Made by a program: the position numbers and the translations under genes. Below, piece by piece: positions 24,923-34,396 of a stretch of DNA of 64,000 bases; position 1 is the stretch's first letter, and each line of letters opens with the position of its first letter. Location: positions 186,001 through 250,000 of the forward strand of contig NZ_NGJS01000001.1 in the NCBI RefSeq assembly GCF_003950515.1. Reading direction: 5' to 3'. The notes below the pieces were generated by a model. The model did no database searches. It saw only the letters and a list, made by a program, of their open reading frames with translations, and was not told where the DNA came from. This DNA comes from Vagococcus vulneris. GTDB taxonomy: Bacteria; Bacillota; Bacilli; Lactobacillales; Vagococcaceae.

Positions 24923-25628
24923 TTTTCCTCCTAACCGAAAATGTAGTCCAATACTAATATTTTCATATCTGTTTTTCCATCAATAAAAAGACCTTTTCGC
25001 TAAAAAGCTATCTTTCAAAATATTGTGAGACTAAATTTAGTTTAGTAAAAGTAAGGAATTCCTAAATTGGGCTTTCTGAATCAATATAGAGCAAGAAGGT
25101 AAAATCACTGTCAATTAAAATGGACAGTAATAATTATATTTCAAATCTATTATGAATTGATTATACAGTAGAACGCTAAATCCACATAATTGAACTCCAA
25201 AGAATTGGTTTTGACCAATGAATACGATAATTAATAAGCGCCGAACCGCGCTTACGATGTATAGACGCTGTAGCTTCAATTTATAAAAAATGTCTTGACC
25301 ATAGAAAACCGAAAAAATATAAGATTGGAAAGAGCCGGTTCAACGCTTACGTTTCATATGTAAAAAGCACCAAATGGCTTAAACCTATTGCAGGTTCAGG
25401 CCATTTGGTGTGTAGATACTCAATGATTAAGTATTTAATATTTTTCCTAATATTCAGCAACCATTTGTAATTGATATAATCGCCACGTCATTGCTAAAAA
25501 GATATCTCGAAAATCATTAATCAGTATTCATTTTTTTGCTAGTCACTTTTGAAATCAAGATGTCCATTTCTGATAAATATTGAGGATCAAGAATTTTTAG
25601 TTAGATTACATATTCCTTAATGGCTACT
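24923..25628. other. 706-base gap with structured and relic DNA
   Basis: No intact gene recognised. It contains a terminator hairpin (25368-25410) and a plus-strand promoter-like pair, TTGACC (25295-25300) and TATAAG (25318-25323) at 17-base spacing. A minus-strand open stretch without a start codon (about 25120-25340, roughly 70 codons) has no recognisable domain. Short minus-strand peptides after the esterase relic, one ending MTWRLYQLQMVAEY, may be debris of a lost gene. Confidence 0.5.
25368..25410 (-). terminator. Strong hairpin terminator
   Basis: CACCAAATGGC (25368-25378) pairs with GCCATTTGGTG (25400-25410), with an inner AACCT/AGGTT pairing. On the minus strand it is followed by TTTTTAC. 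It is the first terminator downstream of the decayed esterase. Confidence 0.75.
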
Positions 25629-26672
25629 TTAAACTAAACCCGGATTATTTTTTTCCGTTCGCTCTTCAAGCATTTTTTGTAACTCAATAGTTAACGATTT
25701 ATTTTTTAACGAAACACATTCACAGGGGTCATCAATATACATTATCATATTTGAATCCATATCGAATCGTTCCCATCCAGGAAGATCTGATGTATTAGGA
25801 TCATGATTTCTAGCAAAGTTAGCCCAATACTTAGCCATTGCATTACTAACACGTACATCGCTCTCTCCATAATTAATAAATTCACTACTAAGATTTTGAA
25901 AGTGGTATGCGTTTTCGCTCGCATGATAGGCCCCAAAATAATAGGGTTCTTTTCCAGGAGTCACTCTTTGAAAAATATAGTAGAAAGTTGGTGAAATTCT
26001 GTTCTTGTCTAAACACGAAGCAAAATACCTCATATTTGCAATAGTATTGTCAGATCTAAATCGTCCAAGTGCGTACGCAGGAGAAGCATCTAAATATGAT
26101 CCATATTTCTCGTAGATAAACTTCTTATGATTTGGGTATTTAGTATTTACTGTTTTATCAAATCGCTCTTTTCCAACCTTGTCACGCTCTCCAAGCAAAA
26201 TAGAAGCTTCATCTGCAGTACATCCAAGAATAATTGGAATATCATGAATGTTTCCTTTCAAAAAAGATTTTTCCAAGCGATCTGGAATTAATCGATTATC
26301 GACATATGGGCAGAATTCTGAGGCTTCATATTCATCAGGTTTACTCAATAATTGATCTACTGTGGCCGTAAATAGATCTTCATCATCAATACCTACACTA
26401 TCCAAATACTTTTTACAGCGTTCCTGTTCTTGCAACTCATCGATATCCCACTCATCATGATTGAACGGTGATCCACTTTGAGTGATAGCAGCTTGAAATA
26501 ATCCTTCAGCTTCCGGGCAAGTTAATAGGACATTAATAGCAGAAGAACCTGCAGAAACACCGAATAAAGTAACATTATCAGGATTTCCTCCAAAATTCTC
26601 AATATTGTCCTTTATCCATCGCAATGTCGCTAGCATGTCTTCTAATCCAGCATCAGGGGGAACTTCTAACAA
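25629..26672 (-). pseudogene. 5'-truncated type B carboxylesterase
   Basis: The remaining 347 codons align with the C-terminal two thirds of type B carboxylesterases (para-nitrobenzyl esterase family): GLEDMLATLRWIKDNI, the nucleophile elbow FGVSAGS, the CTADEAS region and the histidine loop GAYHASENAYHF. About the first 130 residues, including the oxyanion-hole segment, are missing. The frame opens at a TTG (26672) without a ribosome binding site. It lies beyond the operon terminator at 26777-26833, so it has no visible promoter. Confidence 0.85.
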
Positions 26673-26776
26673 TATTTGAAGCCTTTGTCGTAATAAAATG
26701 GACGCCTTTTAAAAGAGATTACATTAGAAAATTATCCAGTGTCCTTTAGCCCTTTAATACTATGCTACTGTTCCTC

Positions 26777-26833
26777 AAAAAAGCTGCTTTCTATTTTCCT
26801 ATAGATAAACTGGAAAATGGAAGCAGCTTTTTT
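26777..26833. terminator. Bidirectional terminator after the ABC/GH13 operon
   Basis: The arm 26777-26799 (AAAAAAGCTGCTTTC...) pairs with 26812-26833 (...GGAAGCAGCTTTTTT). On both strands the long stem ends in a T-run. It follows the GH13 gene by about 60 bases. The rest of 26673-26891 shows nothing else. Confidence 0.88.
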
Positions 26834-26891
26834 CTTTGCTGGTAAGCTAGTTTAGCAATTTTGAAAAAATTTTTACTCAATGCTTGTTCAT

Positions 26892-28565
26892 TTATTTTGT
26901 AAATAGATATACTTTTGCTTCATACGGTCTTATATTGTTTGCATCATCATCCCCGTAATTGCTAAGTAATAAGGTTTTTTCAACTGGTAAATGATCGTTT
27001 CGTTCCACCGTTTCAGCTGTGAAATTGCAGATAACGAATACTGTCTCTCCGTTATAATTTCTGCTATAAACAAAAACCTTAGGATCATTAAGATCAATTA
27101 CCTGGTAATCCCCATAGGTAATAATGGGGTATTCTTTGCGTAACTGAATAATTTTTTGATAATAGTAAAAGATTGAGTTCGGGTCTTTCAAAGCCTCATC
27201 CACATTAATATCTTTATAATTTGAATTCACTTCCAACCAAGGCTCACCTTGTGTAAAGCCAGCGTGCAAATCAGTGCTCCACTGCATTGGTGTACGAGCA
27301 TTATCACGCGAGGAATGGTGGATATACGTCAGCATCTGTTCAGCACTCAGGGTTTCCTTTTCTAACACATACTCTTGAAACGCATTCAACGTATCAATAT
27401 CACGATAATTTTCAATTGTTTCAAAAGAAACATTGGTCATTCCAATCTCTTCACCTTGATAAATGTATGGTGTACCTTGCATAAAATGTAAAACCGTTGC
27501 CAGCATTTTGGCTGACAGCTTTCTAAAGGCTGGCGAATCATTCCCAAAGCGAGAAACAACTCTCGGTCGGTCATGATTATTCCAATAAAGACTGTTCCAC
27601 GCTTTATTAGACAAACCCGTTTGCCATTTTGATAAGATTTTTTTCAATTCGATTAAATCAAAACGATCGGCATTCCATTTACCAAAACCATCCTCTTTAT
27701 TTTCAATATCCGCATGGTCAAATTGAAAAACCATCTGAAGTTCTTTCGATTCAAACCCCGCATATGCTAATGCGTCCTCAATTGTTACCTCTGGTGTTTC
27801 CCCTACTGTAATCACTGGATATCTTGAAAGAACTTCTTGATTCATTTCTTTCAAATACTCGTTCACTTTTGTGCCATTCGCAACCATCGCTAAAGAAGTC
27901 GTTCGTTTCCCAGCTTTGATCAATGGATCATCTGGATAACTCTTATCTTTTGAGATTAGATTAATAACATCCATTCTGAATCCATCTACCCCTTTGTCTA
28001 ACCACCATCGCATCATCGCATAAATCGCTTCTCGGACTCTTGGGTTTTCCCAATTCAAGTCTGGCTGCTTTTTAGAAAAAATGTGTAGGTAATACTGATT
28101 GGTTTCTTCATCAAATTCCCAAGCAGAACCACCAAACTCAGACCCCCAATTATTAGGAGGCTGCCCCTCTTTAGGATCTCGCCAAATATAAAAGTCCCGA
28201 TAAGGATTGTCTATTCCTTTTTTACTTTCTTGAAACCAAGCGTGTTCATCCGAGGTATGATTGACAACTAAGTCCATCATAACCTTTAACTTATGCTGGT
28301 GCGCAACACGTAATAGCTCATCAAAATCTGCCATCGTCCCAAATTCAGGTAAGATTTGTTGATAGTCACTAATATCATACCCATTGTCATCATTTGGCGA
28401 TTGATAAATCGGACTTAGCCATAGTACATCTATTCCAAGTTTCGCAAGATAAGGCAAGCGTTGAATGATACCTTTCAAGTCACCAATCCCATCATTATTG
28501 CTGTCTTGAAAACTACGAGGATAGACCTGATAAACAACGGCCTCCTTCCACCACTCTTTTTCCAT
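26892..28565 (-). CDS. GH13 alpha-glucosidase (oligo-1,6-glucosidase/sucrase type)
   Basis: About 557 residues of the GH13 oligo-1,6-glucosidase subgroup: WWKEAVVYQVYPRSFQD at the N terminus, DLVVNHTSDEH (region I), GFRMDVINL with the nucleophile aspartate (region II), VGETPEV with the acid/base glutamate (region III) and NHDRPR (region IV). No signal peptide, so it is cytoplasmic. The start at 28565 follows GGAGAGAG; the longer frame runs into the neighbouring VOC gene. Last intact gene of the ABC-transporter operon, so it would release glucose from imported alpha-glucosides. GH13 members of this group can also act on sucrose or isomaltulose-like sugars. Confidence 0.9.
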   Translation of the reverse strand: MEKEWWKEAVVYQVYPRSFQDSNNDGIGDLKGIIQRLPYLAKLGIDVLWLSPIYQSPNDDNGYDISDYQQILPEFGTMADFDELLRVAHQHKLKVMMDLVVNHTSDEHAWFQESKKGIDNPYRDFYIWRDPKEGQPPNNWGSEFGGSAWEFDEETNQYYLHIFSKKQPDLNWENPRVREAIYAMMRWWLDKGVDGFRMDVINLISKDKSYPDDPLIKAGKRTTSLAMVANGTKVNEYLKEMNQEVLSRYPVITVGETPEVTIEDALAYAGFESKELQMVFQFDHADIENKEDGFGKWNADRFDLIELKKILSKWQTGLSNKAWNSLYWNNHDRPRVVSRFGNDSPAFRKLSAKMLATVLHFMQGTPYIYQGEEIGMTNVSFETIENYRDIDTLNAFQEYVLEKETLSAEQMLTYIHHSSRDNARTPMQWSTDLHAGFTQGEPWLEVNSNYKDINVDEALKDPNSIFYYYQKIIQLRKEYPIITYGDYQVIDLNDPKVFVYSRNYNGETVFVICNFTAETVERNDHLPVEKTLLLSNYGDDDANNIRPYEAKVYLFTK

Positions 28566-28575
28566 GACTCTCTCC

Positions 28576-28968
28576 TTAATGTTTTTCACAAAACTCGATT
28601 TTTTCTTTGTTTGGCCCTTCGATAATAAAAAAACTAATCCCTTTATTCCAATAGGCTAAAGTCTCGATACCCTCTGATAGGATTGGATAATCCTTCGCTT
28701 GAATCATTTCAAAGAGCGTATCAATTTCTTCACTCACCTGCAAGGCAATATGATCAATCACACCCGTATGTCCGTCTAGATTTTTTTGTTCGTATAATTC
28801 GACAATGAAATCGTTGTTTTCGAGAAACGCCACCCCGCCACCATCCGGTTGAATTTCTTGATTGACTAATTTGAACCCTAGCTGTTGATAAAATGTTATA
28901 GATTGAAGCATTTTTTCCGTCGGAATCCCAACATGCTGCAAGCCATTGATAAAATCTTTAATTTCCAT
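28576..28968 (-). CDS. VOC-superfamily protein (glyoxalase/dioxygenase fold)
   Basis: About 130 residues with the paired beta-alpha-beta-beta-beta units of the vicinal-oxygen-chelate fold. GLQHVGIPTEKMLQSITFYQQLGFKL begins the first, GVIDHIALQV the second, and GPNKEKIEFCEKH ends it. The H/H/E metal-ligand pattern is plausible (LQHVG, DHIAL, KIEFC). GGAGGGCAAA precedes the ATG at 28968. Embedded between the ATPase and GH13 genes; in a sugar operon it may be an isomerase, epimerase or lactonase-type enzyme, but this is not shown. Confidence 0.7.
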   Translation of the reverse strand: MEIKDFINGLQHVGIPTEKMLQSITFYQQLGFKLVNQEIQPDGGGVAFLENNDFIVELYEQKNLDGHTGVIDHIALQVSEEIDTLFEMIQAKDYPILSEGIETLAYWNKGISFFIIEGPNKEKIEFCEKH

Positions 28969-28981
28969 TTTGCCCTCCAAA

Positions 28982-30091
28982 TTACGGCAGTTTAATCACC
29001 TGTTCTGTTTCTAAATCAAAAAAATGGGCCTTATTCATATCAAAAGCCAATTCAATTCGTTCTCCTGGTTTATGAAAATCACGGGCATCTACTTTAGAAA
29101 TGAATTCTGTCGAAGCTGTTTTCGTGTATAACATCGTTTCAGCTCCTAATAATTCTGAAACAACAACTTCTGCTTGCAAGGTGGAACCGGGTGTACTCTC
29201 CAAGACAATTTGTTCTGTATGAATGTCTTCTGGTCGAATACCAAAAATGACCGTTTTCCCTTCATAACCTTTTTCAAGCAATACTTTATTTTTTCCTTCA
29301 GGGATTTTAATTTTCAACGTATGCCCATCCGAAATATACCCATTCCTTATGGAGATCCGGAAAAAATTCATCGCTGGCGATCCAATAAAACCGGCGACAA
29401 AAACATTTTGAGGATTATTATAGACCTCCTTTGGTGTCCCAATTTGTTGAATGAATCCATCTTTCATGATAACGATGCGATCGGCCATCGTCATCGCCTC
29501 TGTTTGATCATGTGTGACATAAATCGTCGTTGTTTTTAATCGCTGATGCAATTTTGCGATCTCCGCTCGCATCGCTACTCTCAATTTGGCATCTAGGTTG
29601 GACAATGGCTCATCCATCAAAAATACTTTTGCATCGCGAACAATTGCTCGGCCTAAAGCAACCCGTTGCCTCTGCCCACCAGATAATGCTGCTGGTTTAC
29701 GAGTGAGATAGTCGCTTAGTCCTAAGATATCTGCAGCATTCTCAACTCGCTGCTTTATTTCCACCTTGTCATATTTTCTTAATTTCAAACCAAACGCCAT
29801 GTTATCAAAAACCGTCATATGAGGATATAAAGCATAATTTTGGAAAACCATAGCAATGTCTCGATCTTTTGGTGCCAGATCATTCACAATCGTTCCATCG
29901 ATGATTAGCTCGCCTTCAGTAATACTTTCTAAACCAGCTACCATCCGTAACGTTGTCGATTTCCCACACCCCGATGGTCCAACAAAAACAATAAACTCTT
30001 GGTCCACAATCTCCAAATTAAAATCGGTTACTGAATAGTTTTCAGCATTTTGATATTTTTTATGAATACTTTTTAACGATAACTCAACCAT
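28982..30091 (-). CDS. msmK: ABC transporter ATPase, MsmK/UgpC type
   Basis: 369-residue sugar ABC ATPase with Walker A GPSGCGKS, Q-loop VFQNYALYPHMTV, signature LSGGQRQR, Walker B VFLMDEPLSNLD and H-loop VTHD. The C-terminal TOBE regulatory domain (about 240-369) is typical of multi-sugar ATPases. It should energise the two permeases at 32663-34386. In related bacteria one such ATPase often serves several sugar importers. Confidence 0.95.
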   Translation of the reverse strand: MVELSLKSIHKKYQNAENYSVTDFNLEIVDQEFIVFVGPSGCGKSTTLRMVAGLESITEGELIIDGTIVNDLAPKDRDIAMVFQNYALYPHMTVFDNMAFGLKLRKYDKVEIKQRVENAADILGLSDYLTRKPAALSGGQRQRVALGRAIVRDAKVFLMDEPLSNLDAKLRVAMRAEIAKLHQRLKTTTIYVTHDQTEAMTMADRIVIMKDGFIQQIGTPKEVYNNPQNVFVAGFIGSPAMNFFRISIRNGYISDGHTLKIKIPEGKNKVLLEKGYEGKTVIFGIRPEDIHTEQIVLESTPGSTLQAEVVVSELLGAETMLYTKTASTEFISKVDARDFHKPGERIELAFDMNKAHFFDLETEQVIKLP

Positions 30092-30141
30092 ATAGTTTCC
30101 TTCTTTCCTCCAAAAGACATTTCTTTTTCGTTCAATACTAT

Positions 30142-31011
30142 TTATGAATGAAGTTCTATTTCTTTTGCTAACGCTAAGCCGCCAATCACACCCGCATTGT
30201 CTTCTAATTTAGGTGTAACCAGGTATTTTTCTAAAGGGGGTATCTTTACGTAACCATTAAGCAGTTCAGCAAACCGTTCCCGTACTTTTTTAATTAATTG
30301 TGGTTGTTTCATCACACCGCCACCAAAAATAATGATCTCAGGTGAAAACATCAACGTTGTATTATAAGCACATTGCGCTAGATAATCTGCCTCAATCTCC
30401 CAAAAGGAATCCTCTGGCACCAATTCTTGGCCTTTCTTACCTATACGTTTTTCGATCGCTGGGCCAGCTGCCATTCCTTCTAAACAATTGGAATGAAACG
30501 GGCAGGCACCTTCAAATGAATCCTCAGAATTTCGATGTACCAACATGTGACCCATTTCAGGATGGCTAAATCCTTCTACAAATTTACCGGATTGAATCAC
30601 ACCGCCACCAATTCCTGTTCCAACGGTATAGTAAGCAACACTGGTCATTCCTAACCCATGGCCCGCGACATATTCGCCAAAGCAAGCAGCATTTACATCA
30701 GTTGTCCAAGCAATTGGAACGGGTAAAGTCTGCTTCAGATAGCCGACAAAATCAGTCTGTGCCCACCCATTTTTAGGAGTAGACGTAACATAACCATAGG
30801 TTTTAGACTCCGGATGTATATCAATTGGACCAAAGGAGCCCACACCAATACTCTGAAGTTCTTTTTGGTATTTTGAAAAAAATTCAACCACGTTTGCTAA
30901 TGTTTCTGCAGGACAAGTAGTTGGAAAACTCACTCTTTCAATAATCGAAAAATCTTCGTCCCCAACCGCACAAACAAATTTTGTTCCTCCTGCTTCAATA
31001 GAACCGTACAT
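30142..31011 (-). CDS. scrK: ROK-family fructokinase (copy 2)
   Basis: 289 residues, very similar throughout to the kinase at 3019-3894: SIEAGGTKFVCAVGDEDF, IGVGSFGPIDI, TVGTGIGGG, HPEMGHMLVHR and the Cys/His cluster CPFHSNCLEGMAAGPA. It lies between the GH172 and ATPase genes, indicating that the imported saccharide yields fructose inside the cell. Duplication or exchange between the two operons is likely. Confidence 0.92.
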   Translation of the reverse strand: MYGSIEAGGTKFVCAVGDEDFSIIERVSFPTTCPAETLANVVEFFSKYQKELQSIGVGSFGPIDIHPESKTYGYVTSTPKNGWAQTDFVGYLKQTLPVPIAWTTDVNAACFGEYVAGHGLGMTSVAYYTVGTGIGGGVIQSGKFVEGFSHPEMGHMLVHRNSEDSFEGACPFHSNCLEGMAAGPAIEKRIGKKGQELVPEDSFWEIEADYLAQCAYNTTLMFSPEIIIFGGGVMKQPQLIKKVRERFAELLNGYVKIPPLEKYLVTPKLEDNAGVIGGLALAKEIELHS

Positions 31012-31026
31012 TTTTAATCAGCATCC

Positions 31027-32637
31027 TTATTCAATATTTTTTGTATAGATTTCTTTGGGCATTCTCTGATAACGATCATTCCTTCCTTTTTCCTGATACC
31101 AAAAAGGAGTGACTTCGTAAATACACTGATTGCTCTCGTCCCAAGTATCTGCTTTGTATTTTTCAATGAAACCTTCAAAGCTAGTGAAAAAAGGAACATT
31201 GTCACAGATTTGTACTCGCAAAACAGACGTATGACCATTGCCATCAACTGGCATTAATGACTGAGCTGCATACGGACTATCAAACAATGCGAAAGGAGGT
31301 TCCGCCGCCCACGCATAGCCAATATAGTCCTCACTTCCAGTTCCAAAGGTGGAAGGAAATTTTTCACCATCAACAAAAAATTTCTCATCTCCTTCACCCC
31401 ACCACCAATCAATCGTCTTTTGATTGTCTTGACCATACCACCACTGTTGACTCTCTTCTTTAGGAGAAGCCCACGTGTCAAGAATGTGCATGTGTACACC
31501 ACAAAATCTTCCTGTTCCTTCCGTCAGCAATAATGGCCAGTCCGGCCAACGCTGACCATCCTCAGTAAATTCATGCTGATTCAGTTGCTGGAAATCGCCA
31601 TTATGCCATTTCGCATGGAAACGTAAATAATCCTCCGCCTGATCTTTTTCAAGTTCTTCAATTTTATAAGTAAAGATTAGCGGAATGTTTTCCGTTCCTT
31701 CATTGATTAACTCGACCTTTACTCCCTTTGAGTAAGGCATAAACCAATTTGAATAGAGTCGCTTCTCAGTCATCCCAACTGGCAAAGTTTTAAAAAGATT
31801 ATATCCTGGCGAGCTACCAAAAAAATCGCCTAAGGGCACACAGACCGCTGGTACCTCTTCTTCATCCCAATAAATTGTTAATAACACTTCTCTTAAAATT
31901 TTTTTCAAGACGTCTGTGGGATAGCTTTCATGTTCCAATTGAACGCCCATATAGACCAATGCGCCGGATTCTTTTTTATCAAGTACGCAATGCGTTTCTT
32001 TGTCTAAGACAAACGATTCACTGATGGCTTCTTTTTCATAACGATCCCCGCGGCTGTAGAGAGCCCTGTCCATCTCCGCTAGTTGAATCAAACCTTCTTT
32101 TGAAATCACTTCTTGAAAGCTTGGAAGTATCTCATCTGGATAAAGGCTATAGGTAAAATGATAATATTCTCCCCAATCTTCTGAAAAAGTGATCTTAATG
32201 CTTTTTTCAAAGGGAATCGGAAGGAATGACGTGTATCCGCCTGAAAGTTTAGGCATCAAGCTAGGAAAACCGGCTGGTGAGACATTCTCAGTAGGCTGCT
32301 CAAAAAATTGTTTGAATGGGCGAGTATAACTCGCTTCCTCTTCTCCATCAAAGTAGACGTTCATCTTCCCTTGTTGAGGCTTTGCCGACCAAACTCGCCA
32401 AATCACACCTGGCCCCTCTAGTTCTACTGCAACATTTTCAGTTCCTTCTTTGCGAATAAACCCTGCATTGTCATCGTTGGCAGCCCAATCGACATAGCGC
32501 ATCTTTTGATCGTCATAATATGAACGGCGATCATAACTACTAAAAGTTCCAGCTTTTTCTCCCGCTTTTGGTTTATTTGCTAAACGCCTCATATCTACTA
32601 AACGATCTATTAATTCTTTCAGACTACGACTTGACAT
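31027..32637 (-). CDS. DUF2961/GH172-family enzyme (copy 1)
   Basis: 536 residues of the DUF2961 family, now glycoside hydrolase family 172, whose founding member makes and hydrolyses difructose dianhydride I; other members act on D-arabinofuranosides. Visible family blocks are GTFSSYDRRSYYDD, ELEGPGVIWRVW, VPLGDFFGS, HAKWHNGDF, WWWGEGDEKFFVDG and FGTGSEDYIGYAW. Glutamates 415 (GEGD) and 436 (GSED) are 21 residues apart, the spacing I recall for the catalytic pair of that enzyme. No signal peptide. With a fructokinase next door, a fructofuranose-containing substrate is a reasonable inference. RBS GGGAGGAA. Confidence 0.85.
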   Translation of the reverse strand: MSSRSLKELIDRLVDMRRLANKPKAGEKAGTFSSYDRRSYYDDQKMRYVDWAANDDNAGFIRKEGTENVAVELEGPGVIWRVWSAKPQQGKMNVYFDGEEEASYTRPFKQFFEQPTENVSPAGFPSLMPKLSGGYTSFLPIPFEKSIKITFSEDWGEYYHFTYSLYPDEILPSFQEVISKEGLIQLAEMDRALYSRGDRYEKEAISESFVLDKETHCVLDKKESGALVYMGVQLEHESYPTDVLKKILREVLLTIYWDEEEVPAVCVPLGDFFGSSPGYNLFKTLPVGMTEKRLYSNWFMPYSKGVKVELINEGTENIPLIFTYKIEELEKDQAEDYLRFHAKWHNGDFQQLNQHEFTEDGQRWPDWPLLLTEGTGRFCGVHMHILDTWASPKEESQQWWYGQDNQKTIDWWWGEGDEKFFVDGEKFPSTFGTGSEDYIGYAWAAEPPFALFDSPYAAQSLMPVDGNGHTSVLRVQICDNVPFFTSFEGFIEKYKADTWDESNQCIYEVTPFWYQEKGRNDRYQRMPKEIYTKNIE

Positions 32638-32662
32638 TATCTATATTCCTCCCACAAAATGA

Positions 32663-33478
32663 TTATTTCACAGCGCCATCCGCTACCCCTTTAATAATAT
32701 GTTTTTGCATAAAGAAGTAGAAAATAATCACTGGTATAATAGCAATCAAAAGACCTGCTAAAGCTAAATGCCATTGTTTCGTATAGGCACCAAAAAAGTA
32801 GAACATCTTAATCGGAATAGTCTGCATTCCTGGTTTATTGATGACTAACGAAGGAAGCAAATAATCATTCCAAATCGAGATCGCATTTAATAGCGCTACT
32901 GTCACAGCAGTTGGCTTCAACATTGGATAAATAATCTTAAAGAAAATCTGCCAACGCGAAGCACCATCAATCGTCGCTGCTTCGTCCAATGATTTTGGAA
33001 TCCCTTTTAGTGCTCCCACAAACATAAATACACCCATACTCACGTTAAAGCCTAAATGCATAAAAATCAGTCCCCCACGATTCAACATGCCCAATTTCCC
33101 ATAAATTGAGACGAGAGGGATCATTACTGATTGGAATGTCACCAACATAGCGGCAACAAACACAAAGTAAGCTATTTTGCTAATTTTACTTTCTGAACGC
33201 TGAATCGCATAAGCGGCCATAGCTGAAATAATTGAAATAAGTAATACTGCGATAATCGTAATAACGAGTGTATTAAGAAACGAGCGGCCAAAATCTAGCT
33301 CCTTGTATGCTTCTGGATAATTTTCCGTTGTAAAATTTTCAGGTAAGCCCAAAGTGTTGGAAAAGATTTCGGTCTTTGACTTAAAGGAATTGACGATGAT
33401 TAGATAAAAGGGCATCAGCCAAAGCAAAGCCAAAACAATTCCTACTAACGGAGATAAACTGAATCGTTTTTTAAACAT
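32663..33478 (-). CDS. ABC sugar transporter permease (MalG-like)
   Basis: 271-residue inner-membrane permease with about six membrane helices. It has the EAA loop EAATIDGASRWQIFFKIIYPMLKP that contacts the ATPase and the start ALLWLMPFYLIIVNSFK typical of the MalG/carbohydrate uptake-1 group. The preceding permease gene ends where this one starts (shared base 33478), so translation is coupled. Confidence 0.95.
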   Translation of the reverse strand: MFKKRFSLSPLVGIVLALLWLMPFYLIIVNSFKSKTEIFSNTLGLPENFTTENYPEAYKELDFGRSFLNTLVITIIAVLLISIISAMAAYAIQRSESKISKIAYFVFVAAMLVTFQSVMIPLVSIYGKLGMLNRGGLIFMHLGFNVSMGVFMFVGALKGIPKSLDEAATIDGASRWQIFFKIIYPMLKPTAVTVALLNAISIWNDYLLPSLVINKPGMQTIPIKMFYFFGAYTKQWHLALAGLLIAIIPVIIFYFFMQKHIIKGVADGAVK

Positions 33479-34386
33479 TACACTTCAACCTCTTTTCTAG
33501 AGCTTAAGAATACTTGCGTAACTGAAATAATCGTTAGGATTAGGAAAAAGACCATCCCTTTCGCTTGTGCTAACCCCATTTCTCTCTGTGAAAAGGCTGT
33601 ATTCACGATATCCATAGCAACCATTGTTGTTGACTTAAATGGCCCGCCCGAAGTTAGCGCTAAATTTTGATCATAAATTTTGAAACAGAAAGACAAACTC
33701 ATAAACAGACTAATTGTAAATGCTGGCCGAATCATTGGCAGTTTGATTTGAAGCATCTGTTGCCATTCGCTAGCACCATCCAAACTTGCAGCTTCTAATA
33801 ATGATTCATCTACACCTTGTAAAAAGGCCACGTAAATGACCATGATATAACCGGCATATTGCCAAACCACCATCAAGACCATCCCCCAAAAGCCCGTTGT
33901 CGGTGTTGAGAGCCACCCATTCAGTGCCTCGATACCAACCGCTGTACCAATGGCAGAAAAGGCCTTCACAAAAACAAACTGCCAAATAAATCCAAGAATT
34001 AGTCCACCGATTAGATTAGGCATAAAGAACACTGTTCGTAAAATGGTGCTTCCACGAAAGCCTTTTGTGACGATCAAGGCTAAACCTAGTCCCACCAAAT
34101 TAATCAAGGCAACTGTCACAACAGAAAACTTTATCGTAAACCACAATGAATGCATAAATTCTTTATCACTCAAAATCCTTTTAAAATTCTCTAAACCAAC
34201 AAACGTTGAAACTGAAATTCCATCCCACTTTGTAAATGAGTAATAAATACCAATTACAAAAGGAATGACAACAATCGCACAAACAGCTAGCACAGCCGGT
34301 AATAAGAAAGGATACGACCATTTCTGGTCGTTTATCCTTTTCTTCCCAACTGTTTTCGTTGAAACAATTCTTTTTGACGATTCCAT
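33478..34386 (-). CDS. ABC sugar transporter permease (MalF-like)
   Basis: 302-residue permease with YPFLLPAVLAVCAIVVIPFV, VGLENF and the EAA motif EAASLDGASEWQQMLQIKLPMIRP. A charged N-terminal cytoplasmic stretch precedes the first helix. Second gene of the operon, 10 bases after the binding-protein gene. Confidence 0.95.
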   Translation of the reverse strand: MESSKRIVSTKTVGKKRINDQKWSYPFLLPAVLAVCAIVVIPFVIGIYYSFTKWDGISVSTFVGLENFKRILSDKEFMHSLWFTIKFSVVTVALINLVGLGLALIVTKGFRGSTILRTVFFMPNLIGGLILGFIWQFVFVKAFSAIGTAVGIEALNGWLSTPTTGFWGMVLMVVWQYAGYIMVIYVAFLQGVDESLLEAASLDGASEWQQMLQIKLPMIRPAFTISLFMSLSFCFKIYDQNLALTSGGPFKSTTMVAMDIVNTAFSQREMGLAQAKGMVFFLILTIISVTQVFLSSRKEVEV

Positions 34387-34396
34387 TTTTTCCCTC

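Noticed and set aside
25120-25340. Open minus-strand stretch of about 70 codons
   Set aside because: No start codon, no ribosome binding site, no recognisable domain; kept only as a remark on the gap.
29174-29539. 121-codon plus-strand reading frame
   Set aside because: Lies wholly antisense to the conserved MsmK-type ATPase gene, with Cys/Trp/His-rich composition and no ribosome binding site; a shadow.
31014-31502. Minus-strand frames of 77 and 82 codons
   Set aside because: Alternate frames inside the GH172 gene 31027-32637, whose conserved catalytic motifs fix the real frame.
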